A stretch of 64,000 nucleotides of DNA, from contig NZ_JALJWH010000001.1 of NCBI RefSeq assembly GCF_024168825.1, positions 744,001 through 808,000 on the forward strand, in the 5' to 3' direction. Position numbers and translations under genes: made by a program. The stretch's first letter is position 1, and each line of letters opens with the position of its first letter. The DNA comes from Paenarthrobacter sp. A20. Its GTDB lineage: Bacteria; Actinomycetota; Actinomycetes; Actinomycetales; Micrococcaceae. Below the pieces are notes generated by a model. That model was not told where the DNA came from and searched no databases. It saw only the letters and a program-made list of their open reading frames with translations. Shown here piece after piece: positions 52,698-61,670 of the stretch.

Positions 52698-53990
52698 TTA
52701 CTTGGACCCGAATGCCGTGTTCATGGCCGTTGCGGCCTCGGTGGTAGCGGCGTCGACGTCGGCCTTGCCCGTAACCACCTTCTGGTACATGCCCGTGAAG
52801 ACACCCTGGGCGTCAATGGTGGACCAGTTTTCCGTGACCGGGACAAACTTGGTTCCGGCACCGAGGGTGTTGATGAACGGTTCAACCTGTTTGTTGTTCT
52901 CTGCCACAGACTTCTGGACATCGCTGAACGTGGGGAGGTTGCCCATGGAGTCGAACATCTTCTGCTGGTACTTCTTGCTGGCCAGGAGCTTCACGAAGTC
53001 AGCAGCCAGGGTGCGACGTTCGCTGCTGTTGAAGACGCCAAGGTTGTTGCCGCCGGCGAAGGCGGGAGCGATGGAACCAGCGGTCTTGCCGGGAACCGGA
53101 ACGACGGCGAACTTGTCCTTGATGGCGCTGGCGGCAACGGCCTTGTAGTTGAAGTCACCGCCGATGGTCATGGCCGACTTGCCGGCGATGAACTGCTGGA
53201 CGCTGGCATTTCCGCCGAACTCCGCGCAGGTCTGGGCGGGGCAAATATCGTCCTTGAGCAGCCGCGTGTACGCCGCGACGCCTTCGCGTGACTCGGTGGA
53301 GTCCAAACCGGAAACGAACGTGTCACCTTCCTTCGTGGCGATCTCGCCGCCGTTGGCCCACAGGTACGGCATGGCGGAGAACTGCGCAGCGCCACCAACG
53401 GAGATACCCAGCAGGTCCGGGTTTGCGGCCCGGACGGCGCGGGCGACGGTTTCTACTTCGTCCAGTGTCTTGGGAACCTCAAGGCCCAGCTGCTGCAGGA
53501 GGTCCGTGCGGTAGTAGAGGGCACGAACGCCGACGAACCACGGAACTCCGTAGTTCTTGCCGTCGATTTCGGTGGTATCCAGGATCTTCCCGTCCAGGTC
53601 CTTTGCTTCGTCCCAGGACTTGATGTCCTCGGTGACGTCGGCCAGGCCACCGGATGCCACGTAGCTGGCCAGGTCGGTGTTGCCGAACTCAGCCACATCC
53701 GGTGCGCTGGAAGGATCGTTGAACGCGGCCTTGAATCGTTCGGCACGGCTGTCTACCGGAATGTACTGAACGTCGATCTTGGCACCACTGTGTGCCGCTT
53801 CGAATTCAGTAACGGCTTCCTTGACCACTGCGGACTTGGGATCCTGGTTGACCTCGGAGAAGAGCCAGACGCGGACCGTGCCGGTCTGCTCGTCCGAACT
53901 GGAGGCTGCGTTGTTCGAGGTGGGCGGAGCGCAGGCGGTCAATGCGAGCGCTGCGATGGCTATTGCCGCGGCGGAGCGTGCGAGTTTCAA
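52698..53990 (-). CDS. Sugar ABC transporter substrate-binding lipoprotein
   Basis: 430 residues from a TTG at 53990, fixed by GGAGGA six bases upstream and by a lipoprotein signal MKLARSAAAIAIAALALTAC (lipobox Cys20). Cluster 1 extracellular solute-binding fold: VRVWLFSEVNQDPKSAVVKEAVTEFEAAHSGAKIDVQYIP, FGNTDLASYVASGGLADVTEDI, GVPWFVGVRALYYRTDLLQQLG. Likely binds N,N'-diacetylchitobiose or GlcNAc-containing sugars (inference from the GH20 partner). First gene of the operon. Confidence 0.92.
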   Translation of the reverse strand: MKLARSAAAIAIAALALTACAPPTSNNAASSSDEQTGTVRVWLFSEVNQDPKSAVVKEAVTEFEAAHSGAKIDVQYIPVDSRAERFKAAFNDPSSAPDVAEFGNTDLASYVASGGLADVTEDIKSWDEAKDLDGKILDTTEIDGKNYGVPWFVGVRALYYRTDLLQQLGLEVPKTLDEVETVARAVRAANPDLLGISVGGAAQFSAMPYLWANGGEIATKEGDTFVSGLDSTESREGVAAYTRLLKDDICPAQTCAEFGGNASVQQFIAGKSAMTIGGDFNYKAVAASAIKDKFAVVPVPGKTAGSIAPAFAGGNNLGVFNSSERRTLAADFVKLLASKKYQQKMFDSMGNLPTFSDVQKSVAENNKQVEPFINTLGAGTKFVPVTENWSTIDAQGVFTGMYQKVVTGKADVDAATTEAATAMNTAFGSK

Positions 53991-54098
53991 GTGTCCTCCA
54001 TGGAGAAAAGTTGGGTTCCGCGGGATTTCCCCCTCCGCGGCTATGAAACCAAACACTATGAACGGGCAGGTGTGGGCGGAAGCACATTTGCCAAAAGG

Positions 54099-54111
54099 TT
54101 TGCATTGCAAA
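54099..54111. promoter_or_regulatory. TTTGC-ATT-GCAAA palindrome, candidate IclR site
   Basis: Perfect 5-bp arms with a 3-base centre, 109 bp upstream of the binding-protein start. It shares the TTTGCA/TGCAAA core with the candidate IclR operator at 18909-18928 near the other iclR gene. Confidence 0.4.
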
Positions 54112-54135
54112 ACAAGAATCCAGTTTTTGGGCATT

Positions 54136-54149
54136 TTGGTCTATACCAA
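54136..54149. promoter_or_regulatory. DasR-like (dre) site upstream of the amino-sugar ABC operon
   Basis: TTGGTCTATACCAA contains TGGTCTATACCA, 11 of 12 matches to the dre core TGGTCTAGACCA bound by GntR-family DasR/NagR repressors of chitin and GlcNAc genes. It lies 146 bp before the binding-protein start, in the region shared with the divergent gene at 54284. No dasR gene is in the window. Confidence 0.65.
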
Positions 54150-54283
54150 GACGCATTCTCCTGCGTGCGGACGGGCATGTTTGCGGATGATGACCGCGGC
54201 AAACTCTCGCCCTTTTCGAGGCCCGGCGGTAGAGTGCGGCCTATGGCGCGGGGGAGCGTCCTGGCATTCTTGGGGGGATTTCA

Positions 54284-56194
54284 GTGGGAACTGTTGTCAG
54301 TGATTCAGGGCTGCATGCGTTCAGCTCTATCGGCCGGGTGTGGTCCCGGCGGGGCACCATGGTTGCAGCCGCCGGAGTAGCGGCGCTCCTGCTTGCCGGG
54401 ATCCCGGCTGTTCCTGCCGAGGCGGATGTCATCACGGACACCCTTGGGGTGGGGCCAAATGGTCATGACGTGGCAGTTAACGCCCTCACGAACACTGTGT
54501 ACGTGGCCACGGAGGACGGGCTGACCATCGTGAACGGCACAACGCATGCCATCACCAAGGTAAATACAGGCGGAACAGCGGACGCCGTGGCAGTCAACGA
54601 AGCCACGAACAAGATCTACGTTGGCAACAGGGTAACCAGTCCGGGCGGAAGTGTGGCTGTGGTTGATGGCGCCACGCTTGCCGTGACCATGGTCCCGGCC
54701 GGGGCGCAAACCGAAGCCATCGTAGTCAATCAAAAGACGAACAAAATCTACGTTGGTACTCGCTCCGGGCTGTACGTGATCAACGGAACGAACAACCAAA
54801 CCACACAAATCACTACGAGTCCGTCGAGTGACCTCTCCATCAATCAGGCAACCAACAAGATTTACGCGTTGAGCGGCGGGGTGATGGTCATCGACGGACC
54901 CACGAACGCCGTCAGCCGCCTCGATGCCGGCCACGACGTTGCCGCGCCTGTCCACCTGGCCATCAATGCGGCCACCAACCAGGTCTATGTAGCCCTCAAG
55001 GTAAGAAACTACATGGAGCTCAATGTCATTGACGGGGCTACCCACGATGTTGGAGGGCTGTTCTCCAGCTACGACACCAGCCCCACCGAACTCACCGTCG
55101 ACGAAACGCGAAACAAGGTCTATCTGGGCCGTTCGCTCGGGGGCGGACTCGGACCCGCAACGGGAATAGTGTCCATCTTCAACGGCGGAAGTGGGGGACG
55201 CGTCGATATCAGGACGGGCCTGCTTCCTTCCGAAATCGCCGTCAACCGAACCACCAACAAGCTGTATGTTTCCACGGAAAACGGCGGCACCACCGTCATC
55301 GATGCTGCCAGTTTCGCCGCGACCACCTTGAACACCGGGGGCGCGGCGGATGTGGCCATCAACGAGTCGACGAACAAGATCTACATCACGGAACCACCCG
55401 GCTCACTGAACGTCATCGACGGCAACAGCCCGACGCCTCTGAAGAATGACTTCAGCGGCGACAGGAAGACTGACCTCCTCGCCCGCGACGGGTCAGGCGT
55501 GTTGTGGCTGTACCCCGGAAACGGCACTGGCGGCTGGCTCCCCCGCGCTCAGGTGGGATCCGCCTGGAACTCCATGACCGCCGTCGTCAGCCCGGGCGAC
55601 TTCAACGGTGACAAGAAACCGGACATTCTTGCCCGGGATGGTGCGGGGCATTTGTGGATGTATCCGGGGAACGGTGCGGGGAATTGGCTGCCACGGGTAC
55701 ACGTGGGTTCAGGCTGGGGCATCATCTCCGCAATCGTCACTCCCGGCGATTTCAATGGCGACGGAACAGCCGACATCCTCGCCCGTGATACCTCAGGGAC
55801 CCTTTGGCTGTACCCCGGCAACGGGCGCGGGGACTGGCTGCCACGAACCAACCTCGGGGCCGGCTGGAATTCGCTGACGGCAATAGTCGGTTCGGGCGAT
55901 TTCAACAGTGACGGCACTCCCGATGTCCTCGCCCGTGACGGCTCCGGAGTCCTCTGGTTTTATGGCGGGAACGGCTCCGGAGGCTGGCGGTGGGACCGCC
56001 AGCAAGTCGGCGAGGGATGGAACAGCATGACGGCCATCCTCGCCCCGGGGGACTTCAATGGTGACGGGCGGCCGGACATAGTTGCCCGCGACAGCACCGG
56101 CGCCCTTTTCCTCTACCCGGGTGCGAGTGGAAGCGGCTGGCTGCCCACAGTCCGGATCGGAACAGGCTGGAACGCCATGTCCGCCATCCTCTGA
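54284..56194 (+). CDS. Secreted beta-propeller (YncE-like) protein with C-terminal FG-GAP repeats
   Basis: 636 residues from GTG 54284 (GGGGGGATT upstream). Signal peptide: RRGTMVAAAGVAALLLAGIPAVPAEA (cleavage near residue 48). Residues about 50-385 hold eight or so repeats of NxxTNKIYVG...VIDGxTxA type, a YncE/NHL-like propeller. From about 390 to the end come five FG-GAP repeats (GDFNGDGxxDILARDxSGxLWLYPGNGxGGWLPR), near-identical in style to those of the metalloprotease at the left edge. Surface or secreted adhesion/binding protein; ligand unknown. Confidence 0.85.
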   Translation: MGTVVSDSGLHAFSSIGRVWSRRGTMVAAAGVAALLLAGIPAVPAEADVITDTLGVGPNGHDVAVNALTNTVYVATEDGLTIVNGTTHAITKVNTGGTADAVAVNEATNKIYVGNRVTSPGGSVAVVDGATLAVTMVPAGAQTEAIVVNQKTNKIYVGTRSGLYVINGTNNQTTQITTSPSSDLSINQATNKIYALSGGVMVIDGPTNAVSRLDAGHDVAAPVHLAINAATNQVYVALKVRNYMELNVIDGATHDVGGLFSSYDTSPTELTVDETRNKVYLGRSLGGGLGPATGIVSIFNGGSGGRVDIRTGLLPSEIAVNRTTNKLYVSTENGGTTVIDAASFAATTLNTGGAADVAINESTNKIYITEPPGSLNVIDGNSPTPLKNDFSGDRKTDLLARDGSGVLWLYPGNGTGGWLPRAQVGSAWNSMTAVVSPGDFNGDKKPDILARDGAGHLWMYPGNGAGNWLPRVHVGSGWGIISAIVTPGDFNGDGTADILARDTSGTLWLYPGNGRGDWLPRTNLGAGWNSLTAIVGSGDFNSDGTPDVLARDGSGVLWFYGGNGSGGWRWDRQQVGEGWNSMTAILAPGDFNGDGRPDIVARDSTGALFLYPGASGSGWLPTVRIGTGWNAMSAIL

Positions 56195-56210
56195 CGCCAT
56201 CGCCTGAAGA

Positions 56211-56251
56211 TACCCCTAGGGGGTACTTGTATTCATACCCCCTTGGGGTAT
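56211..56251 (+). promoter_or_regulatory. Two CsoR operators and promoter of the copper operon
   Basis: TACCCCTAGGGGGTA (56211-56225) and ATACCCCCTTGGGGTAT (56235-56251) are G/C-tract pseudo-palindromes of the CsoR type. TTGTAT (56227-56232) and TATATG (56249-56254), 16 bases apart, form a promoter with the second operator between its boxes. Predicted start about 56260-56262, so the csoR mRNA would be almost leaderless (ATG at 56263). Confidence 0.75.
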
Positions 56252-56262
56252 ATGTTGGGTTC

Positions 56263-56628
56263 ATGAGCAAGGTAGACCTGAATCACCCGAGCGCGGACGT
56301 CCCCGTCATCGAAGTGGACCTGGATGATGCCCCACAGCATGGGTACACCAGCAATAAGGACGCGTACCTGAAGCGGTTGAAACGCATTGAGGGCCAAGTC
56401 CGCGGCATTGCGCGCATGGTGGACGAGGACAAATACTGCATCGACATCCTGACCCAGGTCGCCGCTGCCACCAAGGCCTTGCATGCGGTCAGCCTTGGGC
56501 TTGTTGAGGAGCACATCGGCCACTGCGTCGTGGGTGCAGCATCCGAGCCCGATCCGGAAGCCCGCGCCCAGCAGATCGATGCCAAAGTCAAGGAGGCCAC
56601 CGATGCCATCGGGCGCCTGCTGCGGTAA
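56263..56628 (+). CDS. csoR: CsoR-type copper-sensing repressor
   Basis: 121 residues: DAYLKRLKRIEGQVRGIARMVDEDKYCIDILTQVAAATKALHAVSLGLVEEHIGHCV. The Cu(I) ligands Cys59, His84 and Cys88 have exactly the C-x24-H-x3-C spacing of CsoR. It should repress its own operon without copper and release DNA when Cu(I) binds. First gene of csoR-copZ-copA. Confidence 0.93.
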   Translation: MSKVDLNHPSADVPVIEVDLDDAPQHGYTSNKDAYLKRLKRIEGQVRGIARMVDEDKYCIDILTQVAAATKALHAVSLGLVEEHIGHCVVGAASEPDPEARAQQIDAKVKEATDAIGRLLR

Positions 56629-56677
56629 TCCCGCCACCAACCACCACACCATCCAACCCACCACCAGGGAGCACGCC

Positions 56678-56911
56678 ATGAGCCAGACCATCCAGACCAA
56701 TGTCAACGTTTCCGGCATGACCTGCGGCCACTGCGTCTCCAGCGTCAGCGAAGAACTCGAAGCGCTCAGCGGCGTCCAGGACGTCGCTGTGGACCTCAAC
56801 CCCGGCGGCCTGTCCACCGTGACCATCACATCAACCAAAGAGCTCTCGCCCTCGGAAATTGGCGAAGCCGTGGCAGAAGCCGGCTACCTGGTGGTAGCCA
56901 ACCAGGCGTAG
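56678..56911 (+). CDS. copZ: CopZ-like copper chaperone
   Basis: 77 residues, a single heavy-metal-associated domain with NVNVSGMTCGHCVSSVSEELEAL (Cys16, Cys19). It carries Cu(I) to the exporter. AGGGAG precedes ATG. 49 bp after csoR and 8 bp before copA. Confidence 0.93.
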   Translation: MSQTIQTNVNVSGMTCGHCVSSVSEELEALSGVQDVAVDLNPGGLSTVTITSTKELSPSEIGEAVAEAGYLVVANQA

Positions 56912-56919
56912 GAGTCCCC

Positions 56920-59238
56920 GTGAGTAGCCAGGACACTTTCAACCAGCCCGCACACCGGGTTATCGAACTCGACATCGAGGGCATGACCTGCGCCTCGTGC
57001 GTCAATCGAGTGGAACGTAAACTGGGCAAGCTCGACGGCGTAGAGGCAAGCGTGAACCTGCCCCTTGAATCAGCCCACGTGACCGTCCCTGCCACAGTGA
57101 CGGACCAGCAAATCGTGGACACCGTCAACGCGACGGGCTACAAAGCGACAGTCCGCCACGCCCCGGCGCCGCACGCCCGGGAACACACTGAGCACGCGCA
57201 CCACGGCAACGAGGCTCCCGAAGCAGGGCACTCTGCCCACGTTAATCACATGGATCATGGCCCCTCCGCCTCGACGCTCAGGCCCCGGCTGATGACCGCA
57301 GCGCTGTTGACCGTGCCGGTGTTCGCGATCTCGATGATTCCCGCGCTCCAGTTTGCCAACTGGGGATGGGTCGTCGGCGCCTTGGCCCTTCCCGTGGTGA
57401 GCTGGGCAGCTTGGCCGTTCCACAGGGCCGCGGCCATCAACGCGAGGCACTTCGCCTCCACTATGGACACACTCGTCTCCATCGGCGTCATCGCCGCCTA
57501 CCTCTACTCGGCCTGGCAGTTGTTCGCGGATCCCCGCATGACCGAACACCCCGGCATGGAAAGCATGTCCGGAGGGGGCCTGTACTTCGAGGTCGCGGCG
57601 GTGGTCACCACCTTCCTGCTCCTTGGGCGCTACCTCGAGGCGAATGCAAAGGCCAAGGCAGGCAATGCGCTCAAGGCGCTGCTGAACCTGGGAGCCAAGG
57701 ACGCAACGATTTTGTTGGACGGCGCGGAGCAGAAGATCCCCGCGGATCAGCTCCTGGTGGACGACCTCATCGTGGTTCGCCCGGGCGAGAAAATCGCAAC
57801 CGATGGCGTGGTCACCGACGGTGCATCCGCCGTCGATGCCTCGCTGGTTACGGGCGAGTCAGTGCCGGTCGAGGTCGGACCGGGCAGCTTGGTAACAGGC
57901 GCTACGATCAACACGTCCGGACGCCTGCTGGTGCGTGCAACACGCGTCGGGTCCGACACGACCCTCGCCCAGATGGGTCGCTTGGTCAGTCAAGCCCAGA
58001 CCGGCAAGGCCCCGATCGCCCGGCTCGCGGACAGGATCAGTTCTGTCTTCGTACCGATCGTGCTGGTTATCGCTGTGGTCACCTTCGTTCTGTGGCTGTT
58101 CTTCTCGGGCGACCTCAACGCAGCCTTCACGGCAGCAGTCGCTGTCCTGGTGATCGCGTGCCCCTGCGCTTTGGGCCTGGCCACTCCTGTCGGGCTGCTG
58201 ACCGGAACGGGCCGGGGAGCCCAGCTGGGCATTCTGATCAAGGGCCCCCAGGTTCTTGAGGACACCCGCCATGTGGACACCATCCTGCTGGACAAGACAG
58301 GCACCGTGACCAGCGGCAAGCTCGCCGTGGACCACACTGTGGCACTGAACGGCCATTCTTCCGCCACCGTCCTGACATTGGCGGGTGCGGTTGAGTCCGC
58401 CTCGGAGCACCCGATCGCCCACGCGATTGCCGCTGCCGCGAAGGACGCAATGCACGACGCCGGCAGCCTGCCTCACGTTGAAGGTTTCAGTTCCGCCCCG
58501 GGCGGCGGCGTGCTCGGAACAGTGACGATGGACGGCTCCCCTAGAAGTGTGGTGGTTGGCCGTTCCGGCTGGCTCGAAGAGAACGGAATTTCCCTCGGGT
58601 CCGACCACCGGGATGCCTTGGCGGCAGAGGAAAACGGCGGCGCCACAGCGATCTGGGTTGCAGTCGACGGCCAGCCTGCCGGCATTGTGAGCCTCAGCGA
58701 CACCATCAAGCCCGGCTCGGCAGCCGCAATTCAGAAGCTGAAGGACCTGGGCATCCGCCCCATCCTCTTGACCGGCGACAACGCTGCCGTGGCCGCCCAG
58801 GTGGCTGCCGCCGTCGGGATCCCACCGGAAGACGTGTTCGCCGGAGTACTCCCGGAAGGCAAAGTTGAAGCCGTCCGGAAGCTGCAGGCGTCCGGCGCCA
58901 CGGTGGCCATGGCCGGTGATGGCGTCAACGACGCCGCGGCCTTGGCGCAGTCGGATCTTGGTATCGCGATGGGTTCGGGCACGGATGTTGCCATCGAGGC
59001 ATCCGACCTGACGGTGATGGGCAGCGACCTTGGTCAGCTGGTGCAGGCGATCGAGCTGTCCCGCAAGACCCTGTCCACCATCAAGACCAACCTGTTCTGG
59101 GCGTTCTTCTACAACGCGATCGGTATCCCGGTGGCAGCACTCGGATTCCTGAACCCGATGGTCGCCGGCGCAGCAATGGCAGCGAGCTCGGTGCTGGTAG
59201 TCGCGAACTCGTTGAGGCTTCGGTCCTTCGGAAAGTAG
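56920..59238 (+). CDS. copA: Cu(I)-exporting P1B-type ATPase
   Basis: 772 residues from GTG 56920 (TAGGAG five bases before). One N-terminal metal-binding domain (EGMTCASC, C24/C27), a His-rich stretch (about 82-113, HAREHTEHAHHGNEAPEAGH), eight membrane segments, CPC in VIACPCALGLATP, DKTGT phosphorylation site, GDGVNDAAAL hinge, and the Cu(I) P1B-1 marks YN in the seventh and MxxSS in the eighth segment (FFYNAIG, MAASSVLV). Pumps Cu(I) out of the cytoplasm. Confidence 0.95.
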   Translation: MSSQDTFNQPAHRVIELDIEGMTCASCVNRVERKLGKLDGVEASVNLPLESAHVTVPATVTDQQIVDTVNATGYKATVRHAPAPHAREHTEHAHHGNEAPEAGHSAHVNHMDHGPSASTLRPRLMTAALLTVPVFAISMIPALQFANWGWVVGALALPVVSWAAWPFHRAAAINARHFASTMDTLVSIGVIAAYLYSAWQLFADPRMTEHPGMESMSGGGLYFEVAAVVTTFLLLGRYLEANAKAKAGNALKALLNLGAKDATILLDGAEQKIPADQLLVDDLIVVRPGEKIATDGVVTDGASAVDASLVTGESVPVEVGPGSLVTGATINTSGRLLVRATRVGSDTTLAQMGRLVSQAQTGKAPIARLADRISSVFVPIVLVIAVVTFVLWLFFSGDLNAAFTAAVAVLVIACPCALGLATPVGLLTGTGRGAQLGILIKGPQVLEDTRHVDTILLDKTGTVTSGKLAVDHTVALNGHSSATVLTLAGAVESASEHPIAHAIAAAAKDAMHDAGSLPHVEGFSSAPGGGVLGTVTMDGSPRSVVVGRSGWLEENGISLGSDHRDALAAEENGGATAIWVAVDGQPAGIVSLSDTIKPGSAAAIQKLKDLGIRPILLTGDNAAVAAQVAAAVGIPPEDVFAGVLPEGKVEAVRKLQASGATVAMAGDGVNDAAALAQSDLGIAMGSGTDVAIEASDLTVMGSDLGQLVQAIELSRKTLSTIKTNLFWAFFYNAIGIPVAALGFLNPMVAGAAMAASSVLVVANSLRLRSFGK

Positions 59239-59264
59239 GCCCGGAAAGCGAACAGGGGCCCGGG

Positions 59265-59537
59265 CTAGGCCGTCCCGAAACGGACGGCCGACCGGGCCTT
59301 TGCCTTGGCCGCTTCCTCGTCACGGTTCTTCGCCGGAGCGTGGCTCACCAGGGAGTCCAGGAGATGCTGCGTAATGTGGGCGATCTCGTGGACTGCCTCG
59401 GCAAAGGCTTCCTCGTTGGCTTTGGAAGGCTTGGTGGAACCGCTGATTTTGCGCACGTATTGCAGTGCTGCGGCCTCCACTTCGGCGTTCGTGGCATGCG
59501 GTTCGAAGTTATGCAGGGTCCTGATATTGCGGCACAT
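59265..59537 (-). CDS. DUF2277-family protein
   Basis: 90 residues: MCRNIRTLHNFEPHATNAEVEAAALQYVRKISGSTKPSKANEEAFAEAVHEIAHITQHLLDSLVS matches the DUF2277 family, a short helical protein with the conserved MCRNI start. Function unknown. Converges with copA. Confidence 0.88.
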   Translation of the reverse strand: MCRNIRTLHNFEPHATNAEVEAAALQYVRKISGSTKPSKANEEAFAEAVHEIAHITQHLLDSLVSHAPAKNRDEEAAKAKARSAVRFGTA

Positions 59538-59695
59538 AAACCCATGCTAACCATGGGCAGTGCTGCATGGGGAGGGGTGCCCATCGACGGGTTTGCGATT
59601 CCCGGGATAGGTTTTAGCTATTGGATCTTCCGGATGAGCCGGAGGCCGCTGGGGATGCCGAAGAGCTCGGGTCCGAACAAATGAAGGAGAATCTC

Positions 59696-59959
59696 ATGGC
59701 TATTTGGGGTGCAGATGTTGATCAGCTTCGTCAGCTCGGTAACAAGCTGAAGGCAGGTGCCGAGAACATCGAGCAGCAGCGTTCACAGCTCAAGGGCGCA
59801 CTTGACGGCACCGACTGGAAGGGTCCGGACGCTGACAAGTTCCGCGGCGAGTGGGACAGCCAGCACGCTTCCAACCTGAAGAAGGTTGCCGACGCCCTTC
59901 GCGAAGCCGGCGATCGCGCTCAGAAGAACGCTGAGCAGCAGCAGCAGGCTTCCAACTAA
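59696..59959 (+). CDS. WXG100-family (ESAT-6-like) protein
   Basis: 87 residues from ATG 59696 (GAAGGAGA upstream). Helix-turn-helix hairpin: IWGADVDQLRQLGNKLKAGAENIEQQRSQLKGALDGTDWKGPDADKFRGEWDSQHASNLKKVADALREAGDRAQKNA with the central W-K-G turn. Such proteins are secreted as dimers by type VII systems. No EccC or other type VII gene is in the window, so it is an orphan gene here. A strong terminator follows at once. Confidence 0.9.
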   Translation: MAIWGADVDQLRQLGNKLKAGAENIEQQRSQLKGALDGTDWKGPDADKFRGEWDSQHASNLKKVADALREAGDRAQKNAEQQQQASN

Positions 59960-59969
59960 GACAGTTGGG

Positions 59970-60003
59970 AAAGGCCCCGGACGCAACAGCGTCCGGGGCC
60001 TTT
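59970..60003 (+). terminator. Intrinsic terminator after the WXG100 gene
   Basis: AAAGGCCCCGGACGC (59970-59984), loop AACA, GCGTCCGGGGCCTTT (59989-60003), a perfect 15-bp stem followed by CGCTTTT. It can also serve the convergent transporter gene. Confidence 0.85.
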
Positions 60004-60019
60004 CGCTTTTAAGTTCCGC

Positions 60020-61039
60020 CTAGTTCCGTGACGCCTTGGTGACGGAGCCCGTGGGGACGGGTTCGACGTCGTTGACGTGATCCAACGCCCGGGCAGTCCG
60101 GCGGCCGCCGCGCAATTCGTCGATGCGCACCAGGACCACACCGCCAACAATCAGAAGGCCACCCAACAACTGGATCGGCCCAGGGAGTTCACCCAAGAGC
60201 AGCCACGCCCAGACGACGGCGAAGAGCACTTCAGTCAGGGAGACGAACGACGCCACCTTGGAACCCAGGCTGCGGGCGGCCATGATTCCGGAGACGTAAG
60301 CCAGGACGGTGGCCAGGACGATGAGCCCCACGGCGGACACCCACCAAGGAGTGGTCCATGGCCCGAGGGTCGTGTCCGCGGTGCTGAACGTCATGGGCAG
60401 CAAGCCCAGCAGGCCGACCAGCCACATCACCAGCGCGCCCACCAGGAGTCCGCCCGATGCGAGCACCAGCGGCGGAAGAGTGTCATTCTCCTTGGCGGTG
60501 ATGAAGAAGTAGATCACCAGGCAGACGGCGGCGGCCATGCCCCAGAGGACTCCGATGAAGTCCACTTTCACGGCGCCGGTCAGGTCGAGAACCAGCACCA
60601 GGCCGCCCAATGAAAGCAGGGCGCCCGCAGAGGTAAGGGCTCGCGGCCTGCGTCGACTGGCAATCCACAGCCACAGCACGATCATCACCGGAGCCAGGTA
60701 CTCCAGCAACAGCGCGACGCCCACGGACAAACGCGCAACGGCATTGAAGTAGAAGAGCTGGCACCCTGCGACGCCAATAAGGCCGAACAGCAGGATGGTC
60801 AGCCAGTTGTCCTTGAGCTGGTGCCAACGGCCGCGGAGAACCACGACGGCGGGAATCACCAGGATCAGCGCGGCACCTGTGAGGCGCACGGCGACTGCGG
60901 CCCCGGGTGACCAGCCGGTTTCCAGCATTGACTTGGCGAACGAGCCGGACGTGCCAAAGACAGCAGAAGAAAAGAGTGCGATGCCGAGTCCTGATGCCAG
61001 GAAACCTTTTGCATCAGCCTTCGTCGTTGGAGCTGACAC
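60020..61039 (-). CDS. EamA-family (DMT) transporter
   Basis: 339 residues with ten membrane segments in two EamA repeats: SGLGIALFSSAVFGTSGSFAKSMLETGWSPGAAVAVRLTGAAL and LAYVSGIMAARSLGSKVASFVSLTEVLFAVVWAWLLLGELPGPIQLLGGLLIVGGVVL. Drug/metabolite exporter of unknown substrate. Divergent from the CGNR gene. Confidence 0.9.
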   Translation of the reverse strand: MSAPTTKADAKGFLASGLGIALFSSAVFGTSGSFAKSMLETGWSPGAAVAVRLTGAALILVIPAVVVLRGRWHQLKDNWLTILLFGLIGVAGCQLFYFNAVARLSVGVALLLEYLAPVMIVLWLWIASRRRPRALTSAGALLSLGGLVLVLDLTGAVKVDFIGVLWGMAAAVCLVIYFFITAKENDTLPPLVLASGGLLVGALVMWLVGLLGLLPMTFSTADTTLGPWTTPWWVSAVGLIVLATVLAYVSGIMAARSLGSKVASFVSLTEVLFAVVWAWLLLGELPGPIQLLGGLLIVGGVVLVRIDELRGGRRTARALDHVNDVEPVPTGSVTKASRN

Positions 61040-61110
61040 AGCAGCCTCCTGTCAGGAGTAAAGTGGGCTTATGGTCATGACAGTACTCCCGAATCATGTA
61101 AGGAGTCAAA

Positions 61111-61659
61111 GTGCTTTTTGCGCCTGACACCGAGGTTGCACTCCGCAGCGTCGTCAATTTGATCAACACGGCTGCCAACGGGGAGGAATCACTCGCCACA
61201 GCGAAGGACCTCGACGCCTTCCTGGACGCTGAAGAGTTCACGGGCTCGCGGGTCAACTCCCCTGCCGAACTGAGCAGCATCAAGCGTCTTCGCAGCGAAC
61301 TGGCAGCACTCTGGAGCGCCGACGAGGACACGGCGGCCAAGTCCGTCAACACGTTGCTCGCCGACGCCAAAGCCCTTCCCCAACTCGTGAAGCATGACCA
61401 TTGGGACTGGCACCTCCACGCCACCACCCCGGAAGCGCCCCTGGCTGACCGGATGGGCACCGAAGCTGCAATGGCCATCATCGACGTCATCCGCAGCAAG
61501 GAAATGGAGCGCATGCGCGTGTGCGCGGCAGATGACTGCGACGCCGTCGTGCTGGACCTCAGCCGCAACCGATCCAAGCTCTACTGCGACACCGGAAACT
61601 GCGCCAACCGAGCCCACGTCGCCGCATACCGCGCAAGGAAGGCCGCAGAAGGCGAGTAA
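61111..61659 (+). CDS. ABATE/CGNR zinc-finger regulator-like protein
   Basis: 182 residues from GTG 61111 (AAGGAG upstream). N-terminal ABATE-like helical domain (EVALRSVVNLINTAANGEESLATAKDLDAFL) and C-terminal CGNR zinc finger: CAADDCDAVVLDLSRNRSKLYCDTGNCANRAHVAAYRARK, in which CGNR is CANR. Probable DNA-binding regulator; the divergent EamA transporter is the likely target, a common pairing. Confidence 0.88.
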   Translation: MLFAPDTEVALRSVVNLINTAANGEESLATAKDLDAFLDAEEFTGSRVNSPAELSSIKRLRSELAALWSADEDTAAKSVNTLLADAKALPQLVKHDHWDWHLHATTPEAPLADRMGTEAAMAIIDVIRSKEMERMRVCAADDCDAVVLDLSRNRSKLYCDTGNCANRAHVAAYRARKAAEGE

Positions 61660-61670
61660 GGCCGGGCATA

